Assembly (NCBI GenBank): GCA_021850325.1
Contig: JAJZMF010000023.1
Location: forward strand, 1-64,000
Length of the DNA: 64,000 nucleotides
From: Actinomycetes bacterium
GTDB lineage: Bacteria > Actinomycetota > Acidimicrobiia > Acidimicrobiales > Palsa-688
Direction: 5' to 3'
Every line of letters begins with the position of its first letter. The stretch's first letter is position 1. The translations under genes and the position numbers were made by a program. Below are positions 15,194 through 26,700 of the stretch, piece after piece. The notes under the pieces were generated by a model. The model was not told where the DNA came from and did no database searches. It saw nothing but the letters and a program-made list of their open reading frames with translations.

Positions 15194-17428
15194 TCAGGCC
15201 TCTCCCGGCACCCTGCCGACGTGGCCGCTGGCGATGTCGGCGGTGCTGGGCAGGTGCCTCCACGCGTAGCTGATGTAGGGGCCCGGGCTCTGCTGGGGTG
15301 CCTGGCCGAACAGCCACTCCAGCCACACGACCAGCTTGGCCTGGCCGTCGGGCGTCCAGTTGGGCACGCTGGGTGACTCCGGGGCGACTACGACCTCGCT
15401 CACCCCGAGCTGGTGCAGGTAGGCGGCGGCAGCCTGGCGGGTTGCCGCGGTCAGCGGGGGCATTGCCGCACCGGGCGTGCCGACGTTGAACATCATCGGG
15501 AGGGCCTTGGGGTTGGTGCTGCTCGAGCCGGTCATCCCGGCGTCACCGGGCATGACGAAGCAGAACCTCGCCTCGGCCTGCCAGCGCAGCTCGAGCTCGT
15601 TGTGGGTGGGCAGCAGCAACGCCACAGGCGGGTGGTGCCCATGGGCGCGCTGGCCGTTGGCCGGCAAGGGGCAGGAGAGGCCGGTGTCGAACGCCGCATA
15701 GAGGGGGCTGGAGCCCGCCGGGTAGGCCGTGATGGGGAAGAGGGCGGCGAGGCCGGTGCCCACCACCAGCCAGGAGCCCACCTTGGCCGGGCGGGCACGG
15801 CGGCCCAGGCGCCCGACCTCGGTCAGCCCCAGGGCCACCAGCCACCCCACCCCCAGGGTCATGATCGAGGCGAACCGGTCGGGCAGCAGGTTGTGGTAGG
15901 CGGGCAGGTGCGCCAAGAGGTCGCCGGGCAGGGGGACGCCCAGGCGGGTGCCCCCGACGTGCAGGTAGGGGCCCATCGAGAGCACCCCTGCACCGAGGGC
16001 GACGGCCAGGGCCACCCAGGTGACCTTCCTGCGACGGGCGACGTAGAGGGCGAACAGGAGGAACAGCACCAGGGGGATCCCGATATAGGCGCCCTGCTCG
16101 GACCCGTTGCCGGTGAAGTGGGAGCTGATGGCCAGCGCGGCGCGCGGCGCCAACTTGGTGATGTTGGTGGGTACGAAGAAGTTGAGCAGGTCGCTCACGT
16201 AGGCGTTCGCCGGGTGGGGGTCCTGGACGCGGTCCGGCCCGAGGTACTGCACGGCCAGGAAGGGTGCCGAGAGCACCCCGGCGGTGAGCGCAGCCACGGC
16301 ACCCCCCCGCATGGCGTGGTGCAGCTTCTCATAGGCCACAGGGCGCGAGACGAGGTAGAGCACCGCCACGGCGACCAGGACGGTGGCCGCCTCCATGGCG
16401 AGCACCTCCTCCCCGGTCACCAGTTGGGCCCAGGCCAGGATCCCGAGGACGGCCCCTTCACGCCAGGCCCGGCCCTTCTGCAGGACGAGCAGCCGGTCCA
16501 GGGCGACGAGGAGCAGGGGGGCGCTGAAGGTCAGCGTCTGGGCCAGGTGCCCCACCGACTGGGCCACCATGTAGGGCGAGAAGCCGAAGACCAGGGCCCC
16601 GACCAGTGCCGGCACCGGTGATGCCCAGCGCCGGAACGCCCAGTGGGCGACGAGCACGTTTAGGGCCGGGGCCAGGGTTATGGCCACGTTGTAGCTGAAC
16701 GCCGCGTCCCAGATGAGCGTGAGGGGTGACAGCACCAGGGCGGGCAGGAGCACGGAAGTGTTCCACATCAGGTTGATGCCGTTGGGGTAGTTGACGTAGT
16801 GGCTGACCAGAGGGTTCAGCCCGTGGCCCAGGGCATAGGGCACCCAGGAGAAGAACCAGGAGTACTCCTCCGCGTCACCGGCGCTGCCGACCTGGGTACT
16901 GAAGGGGTACTGCCACGCCGTGTGGAACAGGGCCAGGGCGCACCCCAGGCCCACCAGGCCGACGAGCAGCGCTTCCCACCACGGGCACCTGCCGCGCCGG
17001 GGCCGGCGGCGGCTGTGGGCCGGTGCGCGCCCGGCCTGCACCGCCGGCCGCGGGCGCCAGCCCACCAGCACCGGCGGTACCTCCAGGTGGGCCCCGTCGG
17101 CCGGCTCGACGAGCAGTCTCCCGGCGTCCTCGTCCTCCACCAGCACCGCGCCCGGGCCGGGGTCGCCCACCTCCACGGCCTCGCCGTCCCGGGCCCTGCT
17201 GTCTTCGGGCGCCGGCCCGGCCTCATCCGTGGGCACGTGCACCGGCCCTGCACCGCCCCCGTTGCCCTCCGCCGTGCCGGTCCCTTCACTGCGCCCGGCC
17301 TCCTCGGCGTAGCCGGCGTGAGGCCGGCCGAGCTGGGCCGTCACGGCCGTCGGGCCGGGGCCCGGGAGCGCCGGGCCTTCTCCGCGGCCGGCGGGCCCGT
17401 GGGCCGCCAGTGGCTGTTCGTCGGGCAA
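15194..17428 (-). CDS. Large multi-pass membrane protein, GT-C glycosyltransferase-like
   Basis: 744 residues as drawn. The first 140 or so are disordered and Gly/Pro/Glu-rich; the TTG at 17428 has no clear RBS and GTG 17344 is an alternative. About 11-12 membrane segments follow. After the first (EALLVGLVGLGCALALF) a lumenal loop carries acidic residues (GSAGDAEEYSWFFSW), the position where GT-C enzymes hold catalytic Asp/Glu; HYVNYPNGINLMWN follows. The C-terminal 180 residues form an extracytoplasmic domain. These traits suggest transfer of a sugar from a polyprenyl-phosphate donor at the envelope, but no family is certain. It lies 10 bases after prpC on the same strand. Confidence 0.75.
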   Translation of the reverse strand: MPDEQPLAAHGPAGRGEGPALPGPGPTAVTAQLGRPHAGYAEEAGRSEGTGTAEGNGGGAGPVHVPTDEAGPAPEDSRARDGEAVEVGDPGPGAVLVEDEDAGRLLVEPADGAHLEVPPVLVGWRPRPAVQAGRAPAHSRRRPRRGRCPWWEALLVGLVGLGCALALFHTAWQYPFSTQVGSAGDAEEYSWFFSWVPYALGHGLNPLVSHYVNYPNGINLMWNTSVLLPALVLSPLTLIWDAAFSYNVAITLAPALNVLVAHWAFRRWASPVPALVGALVFGFSPYMVAQSVGHLAQTLTFSAPLLLVALDRLLVLQKGRAWREGAVLGILAWAQLVTGEEVLAMEAATVLVAVAVLYLVSRPVAYEKLHHAMRGGAVAALTAGVLSAPFLAVQYLGPDRVQDPHPANAYVSDLLNFFVPTNITKLAPRAALAISSHFTGNGSEQGAYIGIPLVLFLLFALYVARRRKVTWVALAVALGAGVLSMGPYLHVGGTRLGVPLPGDLLAHLPAYHNLLPDRFASIMTLGVGWLVALGLTEVGRLGRRARPAKVGSWLVVGTGLAALFPITAYPAGSSPLYAAFDTGLSCPLPANGQRAHGHHPPVALLLPTHNELELRWQAEARFCFVMPGDAGMTGSSSTNPKALPMMFNVGTPGAAMPPLTAATRQAAAAYLHQLGVSEVVVAPESPSVPNWTPDGQAKLVVWLEWLFGQAPQQSPGPYISYAWRHLPSTADIASGHVGRVPGEA

Positions 17429-17437
17429 AGCGTTCGG

Positions 17438-18580
17438 TCAGTGCCTTCCCGGCAGGGCTCGGCGCCCTGGTCCCACATATGCCGAAAGCGGTCGGATGAG
17501 CGCGTTGTTGGCCTTCTGCTCCATGACGTGGGCCGTCCAGCCGGTCACCCGGCTGACCACGAATATGGGGGTGAAGGTGGGGGTGTCGAAGCCCATCAGG
17601 TGGTAGGCAGGCCCCGTCGGGTAGTCCAGGTTCGGGTAGAGGCCCTTGCGCTCGCGCATGGCCTGTTCCAGACGGTCGGCCACGGCGAGCAGGCGGCGCC
17701 CCTCCTCGGTGGATGCCGCCAGGGCCTCCAGGTACCGGCGCATGGTGGGGACCCGGCTGTCCCCGCTCTTGTAGACGCGGTGGCCGAAGCCCATGACCTT
17801 GGCACCGGCGGCGAGCTCCCGGTCCAGCCAGGGGCCGACCTCCTCCGGGCCGCCCAGGTTGTCGAAGAAGGCCATGACGGCCTCGTTGGCGCCGCCGTGG
17901 AGGGGCCCCTTCAGGGCACCGACCGCAGCCGTGACCGCCGAGTAGAGGTCGGAACCGGTCGAGGTCACCACCCGGGCCGCGAAGGTGGAGGCGTTGAAGC
18001 CGTGCTCGGCGTAGAGCACGAGCGATACCTCGAGAGCCTGGAGCACCTCGGCCGAGGGCATTTCGCCCTGGCACATGTGGAAGAAGTTCTCGGTGAAACC
18101 GAGCGACGGGTCGGGGGGGACGGGGGCCAGTCCCCGCCGGCGGCGCTGCTCGGCAGCGACCACTGTTGGGAGCTTGGCCCACAGGCTTATGGCACGGTGC
18201 CGGTCGGCCTCCGGGCCCTCGCCGGTCGTGGTGGCGTGCGCTCCCAACAGGCTCACCGCGGTCCGTACCACGTCCATGGGGTGGCAGCTGAGGGGCAGGG
18301 AGCGCAGGGCCTCGGCCACCGGCCGCGGGAGCTCCCTGGCTGAGCGCTCGGCGTTGGACAGCTCGGCCAGCTGCTCATGGCTCGGGAGCTCGCCTTGCCA
18401 GATCAGGTAGGCGACCTCCTCGAAACTGCGTGAGCCGGCAAGGTCGGGGACCGGGTAGCCCCGGTAGAGGAGCTGGCCGGAGGCCTCGTCCACCACTGAC
18501 ACCGAGGTGGTGTCAGCTACCACCCCGGCCAGCCCGCGCACGACCTCGGGCTTGCCGGCCTGTCTCTCGCCCATGCTCAT
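17438..18580 (-). CDS. prpC: 2-methylcitrate synthase / citrate synthase
   Basis: 380 residues. Citrate-synthase fold with catalytic-site motifs LHGGANEAVMAFF (first His), MGFGHRVYKSGDSRVPTM (second His) and the Arg-containing C-terminal region; length matches the short actinobacterial type. Its place after prpD and prpB, with a 4-base overlap to prpB, argues for the propionyl-CoA + oxaloacetate reaction of the methylcitrate cycle rather than the Krebs-cycle enzyme, although dual activity is common. The C-terminus (GRRALPGRH) is short. A cytoplasmic dimer is expected. Confidence 0.93.
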   Translation of the reverse strand: MSMGERQAGKPEVVRGLAGVVADTTSVSVVDEASGQLLYRGYPVPDLAGSRSFEEVAYLIWQGELPSHEQLAELSNAERSARELPRPVAEALRSLPLSCHPMDVVRTAVSLLGAHATTTGEGPEADRHRAISLWAKLPTVVAAEQRRRRGLAPVPPDPSLGFTENFFHMCQGEMPSAEVLQALEVSLVLYAEHGFNASTFAARVVTSTGSDLYSAVTAAVGALKGPLHGGANEAVMAFFDNLGGPEEVGPWLDRELAAGAKVMGFGHRVYKSGDSRVPTMRRYLEALAASTEEGRRLLAVADRLEQAMRERKGLYPNLDYPTGPAYHLMGFDTPTFTPIFVVSRVTGWTAHVMEQKANNALIRPLSAYVGPGRRALPGRH

Positions 18581-19467
18581 TGCCCAGCCACCGTCCTGTC
18601 GAAGTCCGTGTAACCCTCGTAACCGAGCAGTTCGTAGAGCTCGGCCCGGGTCTGCATCTGAGGTACGAGGTCACGCTGGGAACCCTCCGAGGCGATGGCC
18701 TGGAGCCCTCTGGCGGCAGCTCCCATCGCCAGGCGCAGCAGCGTCACCGGGTAGATGGCGACGTTGAAGCCCAGGGCCTCCAAGACGTCCGCACCAAGCA
18801 GCTCAGTCTTGCCGAACTCGGTCATGTTGGCAAGAAGGGGGACGTCGGTGCTGCGCCTGAGCGCCTCCATCTCGGACGCCCCGCTCAGGGCTTCGGGGAA
18901 GACCAGGTCAGCTCCCGCGTCGACGTAGGCCCGGGTGCGGTCGATGGCGCCCTGGAGGCCCTCCACGGCGCGGGCGTCTGTGCGGGCGCAGATCACGAAG
19001 TCGCTGTCGCGCCGGGCTAGCACCGCGGCCCGGATGCGCCGGCACATCACCTCGACTGGCACCACCTCCTTGCCGTCCAGGTGCCCGCACCTCTTGGGGT
19101 TCACCTGGTCCTCCAGGTGGCAGCCGGCGGCCCCCGCGTCCTCCAGCACCTGCACCGTCCGAGCTGCGTTGAGCGGCTCCCCGAAGCCGGTGTCGGCGTC
19201 CACCAGCACGGGCAGGGCGCTCACCCGGGAGACCTCCCGGGCAGCCTCGGACACCTCGCTGAGAGTGGTGAGGCCTATGTCGGGCAGGCCGAGCGAGGCG
19301 GACACGACGGCCCCGGAAACGTAGACGCCCTCGAAGCCGGAGCGCTCGATGAGCATTGCCGACAGGGCATTGAAGGCACCGGGGAAGCGCAGGAGGCGGC
19401 CCGAGCGGAGCCCCTGGCGGAAGGCCCGGCGTCTCTCGGAAGGGCTGGAGCCGGTGTGGAAGCTCAC
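18577..19467 (-). CDS. prpB: 2-methylisocitrate lyase
   Basis: 296 residues of the isocitrate lyase/PEP mutase superfamily. [20 protein letters not shown], the Mg2+-binding [16 protein letters not shown], and the catalytic loop [12 protein letters not shown] with the KRCGH hexapeptide core that defines methylisocitrate lyases. It cleaves 2-methylisocitrate to pyruvate and succinate. The start at 19467 overlaps the prpD stop by 4 bases and its stop overlaps prpC by 4 bases, so the three genes are translationally coupled. Confidence 0.95.
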   Translation of the reverse strand: MSFHTGSSPSERRRAFRQGLRSGRLLRFPGAFNALSAMLIERSGFEGVYVSGAVVSASLGLPDIGLTTLSEVSEAAREVSRVSALPVLVDADTGFGEPLNAARTVQVLEDAGAAGCHLEDQVNPKRCGHLDGKEVVPVEVMCRRIRAAVLARRDSDFVICARTDARAVEGLQGAIDRTRAYVDAGADLVFPEALSGASEMEALRRSTDVPLLANMTEFGKTELLGADVLEALGFNVAIYPVTLLRLAMGAAARGLQAIASEGSQRDLVPQMQTRAELYELLGYEGYTDFDRTVAGQ

Positions 19468-20987
19468 CAGAGCCCCCGGCCGGCGTCCGCCACCGAGGCT
19501 GCCCCGGGTGCGGCGAAAGTCAGCTCCGCCACCTCGGGCCCGGTGAGCTCCCCGAGACGGGACGCCAGGTCGATGAAGCGCCGGCGCTCGGCCGGCTCGA
19601 CGACCGGGCCCGCCAGGCGCTCGAACTTGGCCACGTAGTCCGCCCGCTGGAAGGGGCGGGCACCACGGGGGTGGGCGTCAGCCACCTCGACCTCGTCCAC
19701 CACCAGCGCGCCGTCGGCCATCTCCACCTCCAGGCGGCCCCCGAAGGCCTCGCCGGCAAGGTAGCGCTCGGTCCAGGCCGGGCTCTCCTGGGTGCTCACC
19801 TTGTGCCATAGAGCGACCGTGGACGGCCGGGACGCCCGTTCGGGCAGGTAGGAGAGCTCGTGGTGCCACTCGCCGTCCTCCAGGGCCACCGCCAGTATGT
19901 AGGGCAGGGAGTGGTCCAGGGTCTCCCGGCTGGCTCCGGGGTCGAACTTCTGCGGGTCGCCCGAACCTGTGCCGATCACCGTGTGGGTGTGGTGGCTGGT
20001 GACCACCCTCACGGCCCTGATGTCCTCCAGCCGCCCCAAGCGGGCGCGTACCCTCCTGGCCAGGTCGATGAAGGCCTGGGCCTGGTACTCCGCCGAGTGC
20101 TCCTTGGTGTAGGTGCCGAGGATGGCCAGCTTCGGCTCCCCCGGGCCGGGCAGGGGGACCTCGTACTCGGCCTCGGGGCCGTCGAGCAACCAGGCGATGA
20201 CACCGTCCTCGCCCTCGTAGATGGGGGCCGGTGACGTCTCGCCCCGCATGCAGCGGTCGACGGCCTCCACCGCAGCCTTCGCCGCGAAGGCAGGGGCGTA
20301 CGCCTTCCAGGACGATATCTCGCCCTTGCGTGACTGGCGGGTGGCCGTCGTGGTGTGCAGCGCCTGGCCGATGGCGTGGTAGAGCGCGGTCGCCGGGAGC
20401 TCCAGCATGGCGCCGATGCCCGCCGCCACGGCGGGGCCGAGGTGGGCGACGTGGTCGATCTTGTGGGCGTGCAGGGAGATCCCCCGGCACAGGTCGACCT
20501 GCACCTCGTAGGCGGCAGCTATCCCTCTGACCAGCGCCCGGCCGTCGCAGCCCCGGTGCTGGGCGACGGCCAGGAGGGCGGGGATGTTGTCGCCGGGGTG
20601 GGACCACTCCCGGGCCAGGAAGGTGTCGTGGAAGTCGAGCTCGCGTACGGCCACCGAGTTGGCCCATGCCGCCCACTCGGGCGAGGTGCGCGTGCCCCGG
20701 CCGTCCCCCGTACCCGAGGTCGGCGGCTGGTGGTGCCATCCCCACACGCTCGCCCCCGGGGACGACAGGTGGGGGAGGGCCTGCGCCCTGGCGTTCACGA
20801 CCGGGCGCCTGGCGAGGGAGGCCGCGGCCACGGCGGCGTCGTCGATGAGCCGGTTGGCGGCCATCTCGGCCACCTCCGCCGGCACCGGGACCGGGTCGAG
20901 GGCCATCGCTGCCAGCCTCCAGGCCAGTTCCTGCGGTCGGGGGAGCGCCTCGGTGCTGCGGTGCGTACGCACCTTGTAGGTGATCAT
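19464..20987 (-). CDS. prpD: 2-methylcitrate dehydratase (MmgE/PrpD family)
   Basis: 507 residues from ATG 20987, which has GGGAGG 7 bases upstream; the frame stays open for another 2.5 kb but only by GC bias. MmgE/PrpD hallmarks: [20 protein letters not shown] near residue 120, [40 protein letters not shown], and [16 protein letters not shown]. It dehydrates 2-methylcitrate to 2-methylaconitate (or directly to the iso form with aconitase). It is the first gene of prpD-prpB-prpC, which detoxifies propionyl-CoA to pyruvate. No dedicated PrpR regulator lies beside it. Confidence 0.95.
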   Translation of the reverse strand: MITYKVRTHRSTEALPRPQELAWRLAAMALDPVPVPAEVAEMAANRLIDDAAVAAASLARRPVVNARAQALPHLSSPGASVWGWHHQPPTSGTGDGRGTRTSPEWAAWANSVAVRELDFHDTFLAREWSHPGDNIPALLAVAQHRGCDGRALVRGIAAAYEVQVDLCRGISLHAHKIDHVAHLGPAVAAGIGAMLELPATALYHAIGQALHTTTATRQSRKGEISSWKAYAPAFAAKAAVEAVDRCMRGETSPAPIYEGEDGVIAWLLDGPEAEYEVPLPGPGEPKLAILGTYTKEHSAEYQAQAFIDLARRVRARLGRLEDIRAVRVVTSHHTHTVIGTGSGDPQKFDPGASRETLDHSLPYILAVALEDGEWHHELSYLPERASRPSTVALWHKVSTQESPAWTERYLAGEAFGGRLEVEMADGALVVDEVEVADAHPRGARPFQRADYVAKFERLAGPVVEPAERRRFIDLASRLGELTGPEVAELTFAAPGAASVADAGRGLW

Positions 20988-21101
20988 GCTCGTACCTCCC
21001 GGCGCGGCCGTCGTCGGGCCCGATGGCCAGTTGTGCCTCTGTGCTTGCCGGTACACGCTAATGGTGGCCCGCCCGGGCTGCCGAGTGGTACAAACGCTTG
21101 G

Positions 21102-22580
21102 GTGCGGGTGTGGTCGGCGGGCCGGGCAACCCGAAGGCCGGGCCGGGCCGGTCCGGTCGTCGGGTTGGTGGCAGCTGTGGTGCTGCTGGCCTGGTCGTGC
21201 GTGCCTGCGGCGCCGGCCGGTGCTGCGACCGGCCCGGCCCCGGGCCGTGCCCCGGCCGCCCGGGCCCAGGCCGCCCCTGCCGGCGCCGCTACGTCCGCAC
21301 TGAGGGCGGAACGGGTGGCCGGGCCCTACCACGACGGGGGGGTCCTGGCCTACGGCTCCGCCCGCTTCTACGGGAGCCCGGTGGGCCGGCCCCTGCGCTC
21401 GCCCGTCGTCGCCATGGCCGCCACTGCCGACGGTGCCGGGTACTGGCTGGCGACGGCCGACGGGGGTGTCCACGGCTTCGGCGACGCCCGCGTGTTCGGC
21501 GAGGCCGACGGCCGGCCCCTGGCCTCTCCCGTGGTGACCATGGCGGCGGCACCGGACGGGGCCGGCTACTGGCTGGTGTCGGCCGACGGGGCGGTCTACA
21601 GCTTCGGTGACGCCCGCTACTTCGGTGCGCCCGCCCACGTGCCGAGCCCGGTGGTCGGCTTCGCCCCGTACCCCGGCGGCCTCGGCTACTGGATGGTGAC
21701 AAGCCACGGGGCGGTCTACAGCTTCGGCGCCGCCCGTTACCACGGTTCCCTGGGGGCGACGGACCTGCACAACATCCCGGTGGTCGCCATGGCCTCGTCC
21801 GCTGACGGCGGCGGGTACTGGTTGGTCCAGGGGGGCGGCGAGGTCCGGGCCTACGGGGACGCCCCCAGCCTGGGCAGCCTGCCCCGGGGCCAGCCCCCCG
21901 TGGACGCCATCGCGGTGACGCCCGGTGGGCGTGGCTACTGGCTCCTGTGCGGCAACGGGGAGGTCTTCAGCTTCGGCGACGCCCGCTACCACGGTGGCGA
22001 CCAGGCGGCCCGGCCGCTGCCTGGCACCTCGGCTATCGTCGCCGGCCCTGGCGGCGACGGCTACTGGTTGCTGGTGCGCTCCGCCTTCGAGGTGGGCCTG
22101 GCCGCCCCGGCGCGTTCGGAGGGCGAGGGCATCGTGGCGGCTGCGCTCAGCCAGCAGGGCCCGAGCCCTGAGGGGGGCCGCTACTGCAACCCCTACGGGC
22201 CGTGCGAGGAGTGGTGCGCCCTGTTCGCGACCTGGGCCTGGGAGAGCGCCGGCGTGAGGGTGCCCCGGATGGCCTTTGTGGGGGACGTGTACCGCTGGGC
22301 CAGGGCCCATGCCCGGGTGATGGGGCGCTCGGCACGCCCGGCTCCGGGGGACCTGGTCTTCTACGGGACCGGGCCGGCCAGCGCCAGGACCTCGCCCCAC
22401 ATGGGCGTGGTGGCCCAGGTGTGGCCGGACGGCGAGGTCGACACCGTGGAGGGGGACGCCGGGCCTGGCCCGGGCGGGTGGACCGCTGTCCTGGTGAACG
22501 GCCCGTTCCTGCCCAGCCAGTCCTTTTTTGCCAACGGGGAGCCCATCTACGCCTTCGCTGCTCCTCCTCCTGCCGCATAG
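21102..22580 (+). CDS. Secreted beta-propeller / CHAP-domain hydrolase
   Basis: 492 residues from GTG 21102 (GTG 21108 equally possible). Signal sequence at about 17-42 ([20 protein letters not shown]), then about six repeats of 40-46 residues (about 80-335), each with a GDARxxG-type strand, a PVV-AMA strand and GYWLV. These are propeller-like repeats typical of secreted proteins of Acidimicrobiia-type actinobacteria. The C-terminal CHAP domain (about 345-475) has Cys372 in [16 protein letters not shown] and His433 in [11 protein letters not shown], the amidase/endopeptidase pair. A peptidoglycan hydrolase with a wall- or glycan-binding propeller is inferred. It is divergent from prpD. Confidence 0.85.
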   Translation: MRVWSAGRATRRPGRAGPVVGLVAAVVLLAWSCVPAAPAGAATGPAPGRAPAARAQAAPAGAATSALRAERVAGPYHDGGVLAYGSARFYGSPVGRPLRSPVVAMAATADGAGYWLATADGGVHGFGDARVFGEADGRPLASPVVTMAAAPDGAGYWLVSADGAVYSFGDARYFGAPAHVPSPVVGFAPYPGGLGYWMVTSHGAVYSFGAARYHGSLGATDLHNIPVVAMASSADGGGYWLVQGGGEVRAYGDAPSLGSLPRGQPPVDAIAVTPGGRGYWLLCGNGEVFSFGDARYHGGDQAARPLPGTSAIVAGPGGDGYWLLVRSAFEVGLAAPARSEGEGIVAAALSQQGPSPEGGRYCNPYGPCEEWCALFATWAWESAGVRVPRMAFVGDVYRWARAHARVMGRSARPAPGDLVFYGTGPASARTSPHMGVVAQVWPDGEVDTVEGDAGPGPGGWTAVLVNGPFLPSQSFFANGEPIYAFAAPPPAA

Positions 22581-22589
22581 GCTCGGCTC

Positions 22590-23651
22590 ATGGGACCAGC
22601 GATGAGCGAGGCAGACGAAGCGCGCCCTGGTGAGCCGGGAGCGGTGGAGCCGGCGCCGGGCGGTGGTGACGCGCCACTTCCCGCGGCCGGGCCCACCTGC
22701 AGTGACTGGGCGCGGTCGCAGGAACTGGCCCCCGTGGGCTCGGCCGGTCACTACCGGGGCTACGTCCTGGTTGAGCACCCACTGCCCTGGCCGGGCGAGG
22801 TGACCAAGGCGCCGGGACTGGCCGAGGTGGCTTCCCTCGCTGCGACGGCGGGGTTGCGGGCCCAGGCCGTGGTCGCCCCTGAGTGGCGGCCGCGTGGCGG
22901 CGAGGCGATGCCCCTGCGCCGGGTCGTGCTCTACCGGGGGGCGGAGCAGGGCTGGGCCACTCCCGGTGCTCGGGTGGAGCGCCAGGTGCCCGCCGGCTCG
23001 GTGGCGGAGGCCCTGGCCGAGATGCTGGCGGAGGGAGAGGGTGCACCGGGCACGGAGGGCCCACTGGTGGACGTACTGGTCTGCACCCACGGGAGCCGCG
23101 ACCGCTGCTGTGGTGCCCGGGGGATGGGCCTGCTCCAGGCTCTGGGGGCGCCGGCGCCGGACGGCGCCCCGCAGTTCCGTCTGTGGCGGACCAGCCACAC
23201 CGGAGGTCACCGTTTTGCGCCCACCGTCGTCGTCCTCCCCTCGGGCACCCTCTGGGCCTATGCCGACACGCACCTCGTGCGCCGGGTCGTGGCAGCTGCG
23301 CCCGGGCTGGCCGGCCCCCGGCCCGAGGCGTCGTCCGGTCCCGGCCCGGACGACGGCGAACTGTTGCGCCACTACCGGGGGTGCGCCCTGCTCGGGCCGC
23401 CACCGGCCCAGGCGTTGGAGGGTGCTGTGGCCGCCCGGACCGGCCTCGGCCTGTTGTCGGCCCGGCGCCGGGCGCTCGACCTGGGCGGCGACCTGTGGCG
23501 CCTGGAGACCCCGGAGGGGGCCTGGGAGGCCAGGGTGACGCCCGGTCGTCAGGTGCCCCAACCCGACTGCCAGGCGCTACCGGCGACGGCGACCAAGTGG
23601 AGCACCGAATGGGCTGTCCACGGCCTGCAGGAGGCCGGGCCGCTGGGCTGA
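22590..23651 (+). CDS. Sucrase/ferredoxin-like family protein
   Basis: 353 residues. The central region has the thioredoxin-fold [2Fe-2S] ferredoxin-like pattern of this family: [19 protein letters not shown] (Cys-x8-Cys-Cys) near residue 160, then [21 protein letters not shown] with the conserved His and Gly residues, and later [11 protein letters not shown]. The family binds an iron-sulfur cluster; yeast members are linked to iron handling, and the bacterial role is unknown. A disordered acidic N-terminus precedes [13 protein letters not shown], another conserved Cys. ATG 22590 follows the upstream stop by 9 bases. Confidence 0.85.
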   Translation: MGPAMSEADEARPGEPGAVEPAPGGGDAPLPAAGPTCSDWARSQELAPVGSAGHYRGYVLVEHPLPWPGEVTKAPGLAEVASLAATAGLRAQAVVAPEWRPRGGEAMPLRRVVLYRGAEQGWATPGARVERQVPAGSVAEALAEMLAEGEGAPGTEGPLVDVLVCTHGSRDRCCGARGMGLLQALGAPAPDGAPQFRLWRTSHTGGHRFAPTVVVLPSGTLWAYADTHLVRRVVAAAPGLAGPRPEASSGPGPDDGELLRHYRGCALLGPPPAQALEGAVAARTGLGLLSARRRALDLGGDLWRLETPEGAWEARVTPGRQVPQPDCQALPATATKWSTEWAVHGLQEAGPLG

Positions 23652-23747
23652 GCCGGCTGTAGCGGGCTGCCCTGCCCGTCGGGGCGCCAAGTCCTCGGCG
23701 CCGCTCCGCCGAGGGCGCCGGGGGCCGGGCAAGCTACGCTCGACCAC

Positions 23748-26700
23748 GTGCGCAAGGTGCTGGTAGCCAACCGGGGTGAGATCGCCATCAGGGCCCTGCG
23801 GGCCATCAATGAGCTCGGGTTCACCTCCGTGGCCGTCTTCCCCTACGAGGACCGCTACTCCCTGCACCGTCAAAAGGCGGACGAGAGCTACGAGATCGGC
23901 GAGCGGGGCCATCCCCTGCGGGCGTACCTGGACGTGGAGAGCATCGTTGCGACCGCGGTGCGCGCCGGGGCCGACGCGGTGTACCCGGGCTACGGGTTCC
24001 TGAGCGAGAACCCCGACCTGGCCCGGGCCTGTGCCGAGGCCGGCATCACCTTCGTCGGCCCACCGGCCGAGGTGCTGGCCCTGGCGGGCAACAAGGTGAG
24101 GGCAAAACAGGAGGCCCAGGCTGCAGGCATCCCGGTGCTGCGTAGCGCCGGGCCTCTCTCGGGCGTCGACGAGCTGGTGGCCGCAGGCGACGAGGTGGGT
24201 TTCCCCCTGTTCGTGAAGGCCACGGCGGGAGGCGGCGGCCGTGGGCTCCGCAGGGTCGAGCGAGCGGCGGACCTGCGCGCCTCGGTTGAAGCAGCGGTCC
24301 GGGAGGCCGAGACCGCCTTCGGCGACCCCACGGTCTTCCTCGAGGAAGCGGTGACGCACGCCCGTCATATCGAGGTGCAGGTGCTGGCCGACGCCCGGGG
24401 CGAGGTGGTCCACCTCTTCGAGAGGGACTGTTCGGTCCAGCGCCGCCACCAGAAGGTCGTCGAGATCGCCCCTGCCCCCAACCTGTCGGCCGAGGTGCGG
24501 GCGCGCCTGTGGCAGGACGCGGTCAGCTTTGCCCGGGCCGTGGGTTACCGCAATGCGGGCACGGTCGAGTTCCTGGTGGACCGGGACGGCCGGCACGTGT
24601 TCATCGAGATGAACCCTCGTATCCAGGTGGAGCACACCGTGACCGAGGAGGTCACCTCCGTGGACCTGGTACAGGCCCAGCTCCTGGTGGCGGCGGGGGC
24701 CACCCTCGCCGACCTCGGCTTGTCCCAGGGCACCATAGAGCTCAGGGGCGCGGCCCTGCAGTGCCGCATCACCTCCGAGGACCCCGCGCAGGGCTTCCGC
24801 CCCGACACCGGCCGGTTGACCGCCTACCGTTCACCCGGGGGCCACGGTGTGCGCCTGGACGGGAGCACCTACCTCGGGGCCGAGGTGTCGCCCCACTTCG
24901 ACTCCCTGCTCGTCAAGCTCACCTGCCGGGGGAGGACGTTCCCCGAGGCGGTGGGCAGGGCCCGGCGCGCCCTGGCCGAGTTCAGGGTGAGAGGCGTCGC
25001 CACCAACATCCCGTTCCTGCAGAGCGTGCTCGAGGAGCCTGATTTCGTTGCCGGCCGCCTGGCCACGTCCTTCATCGACGAGAGGCCCAACCTGGTGACG
25101 CGGCCCAGCGGTGCAGACCGGGGGACGCGCCTTCTCACCTACGTCGCCGACATGACGGTCAACCGTCCCAATGGCCCGGCCCGCCCGGGCAACCCCGAAG
25201 CCGTGGAGAAGCTGCCGGCCGCTGCGCCCGGGCCGGCCCGGGCGCCGGAGGGGACGCGCCAGTTGCTCGAGCGCGAAGGCCCGCACGGGTTCGCCTCCTG
25301 GTTGCGCCAGCAGGTGCCGGTGCTGGTTACCGACACCACCCTGCGGGACGCCCACCAGTCCCTGCTGGCCACCCGCCTGCGTACGCGGGACATGCTCGCA
25401 GCAGCGCCGTACTTCGCCCGGCAGTTGCCCGGCCTGCTCTCCCTGGAGTGCTGGGGTGGAGCGACTTTTGACGTCTCGCTGCGCTTTTTGAAGGAAGACC
25501 CCTGGGAGAGGCTGGCCGCCCTGCGGGAGGCGGTGCCGAACCTGATGCTGCAGATGCTGGTGCGGGGGCGCAACACCGTCGGTTACACGCCCTACCCTGA
25601 CGAGGTCGCGGTGGCGTTCGTGCACGAGGCCGCCCGTTCGGGTGTGGACCTGTTCCGCATCTTCGACTCCCTGAACGACGTCGACCAGATGGTCCCGGCC
25701 ATCCGCGCCGTGCTGGAGACGGGCAAGCTGGCCGAGGGCGCGGTGTGCTACACAGGCGACCTGGCCGACCCTGCGGAGCGGCTCTACACCCTCGACTACT
25801 ACCTGGCCAAGGCCGAGCAGTTGGTGAAGGCCGGCGTCCATGTGCTCTGCATAAAGGACATGGCCGGCCTACTGCGCGCCCCTGCGGCCCGCCGGCTGGT
25901 CACGGCCCTGAGGGCCAATTTCGACGTCCCGCTGCACCTGCACACCCACGACACGGCGGGGGGGCAACTGGCGACCTACCTGGCGGCCGTGGAGGCCGGT
26001 GTGGACGCCATCGACGGCGCCATAGGGCCCATGTCGGGCACCACGAGCCAGCCCTCGCTGGGGGCGATAGTGGCCGCCACCGACCATACCGAGCGCGAGA
26101 CCGGGCTGTCGTTGGCGGCTATCGAAGCTTTCGAGCCCTACTGGGAAGCGGTGCGCCGGATGTACGCCCCCTTTGACATCGGCGTGCCTGCGCCCTCGAC
26201 CCGGGTGTACCGCCACGAGATGCCGGGAGGCCAGATCTCCAACCTGCGCCAGCAGGCAATCGCCCTCGGGCTGGGGGAGCGCTGGGAGAAGGTGGAGGAG
26301 CTGTACGCGGAGTCCAACCGGATCCTGGGCAACATCGTCAAGGTGACGCCGAGCTCCAAGGTCGTCGGGGACCTGGCCCTGTACCTGTGCGGCGCCGATG
26401 CGGACGTGGCCGAGTTCGAGCGCGACCCGGCCGCCTTCGACCTTCCCGACAGTGTGGTCGGCTTCCTGGCCGGGGAGCTGGGCGTGCCCGCGGGCGGCTG
26501 GCCCGAGCCGTTCCGTACCCGGGCGCTCACGGGCAAGAAGATGCCCGAGCGCCAGCTGAGCCTGCCCGAGGAGGCGCGGGTCGTCCTGGAGGCGGGGGCA
26601 CCCGAGCGCACCGAGGTACGCCGGGTGCTCAATGCCCTGTTGTTCCCCGGCCCCACACGGGACTTCGAGGAGGCCCAGCGCCAGTTCGGCGACCTGTCCG

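Noticed and set aside
20988-23561. Open minus-strand frame extending prpD to 1365 codons
   Set aside because: PrpD homology begins at ATG 20987 with an RBS; the extension is Pro/Arg/Gly-rich antisense of the CHAP and sucrase/ferredoxin-like genes.
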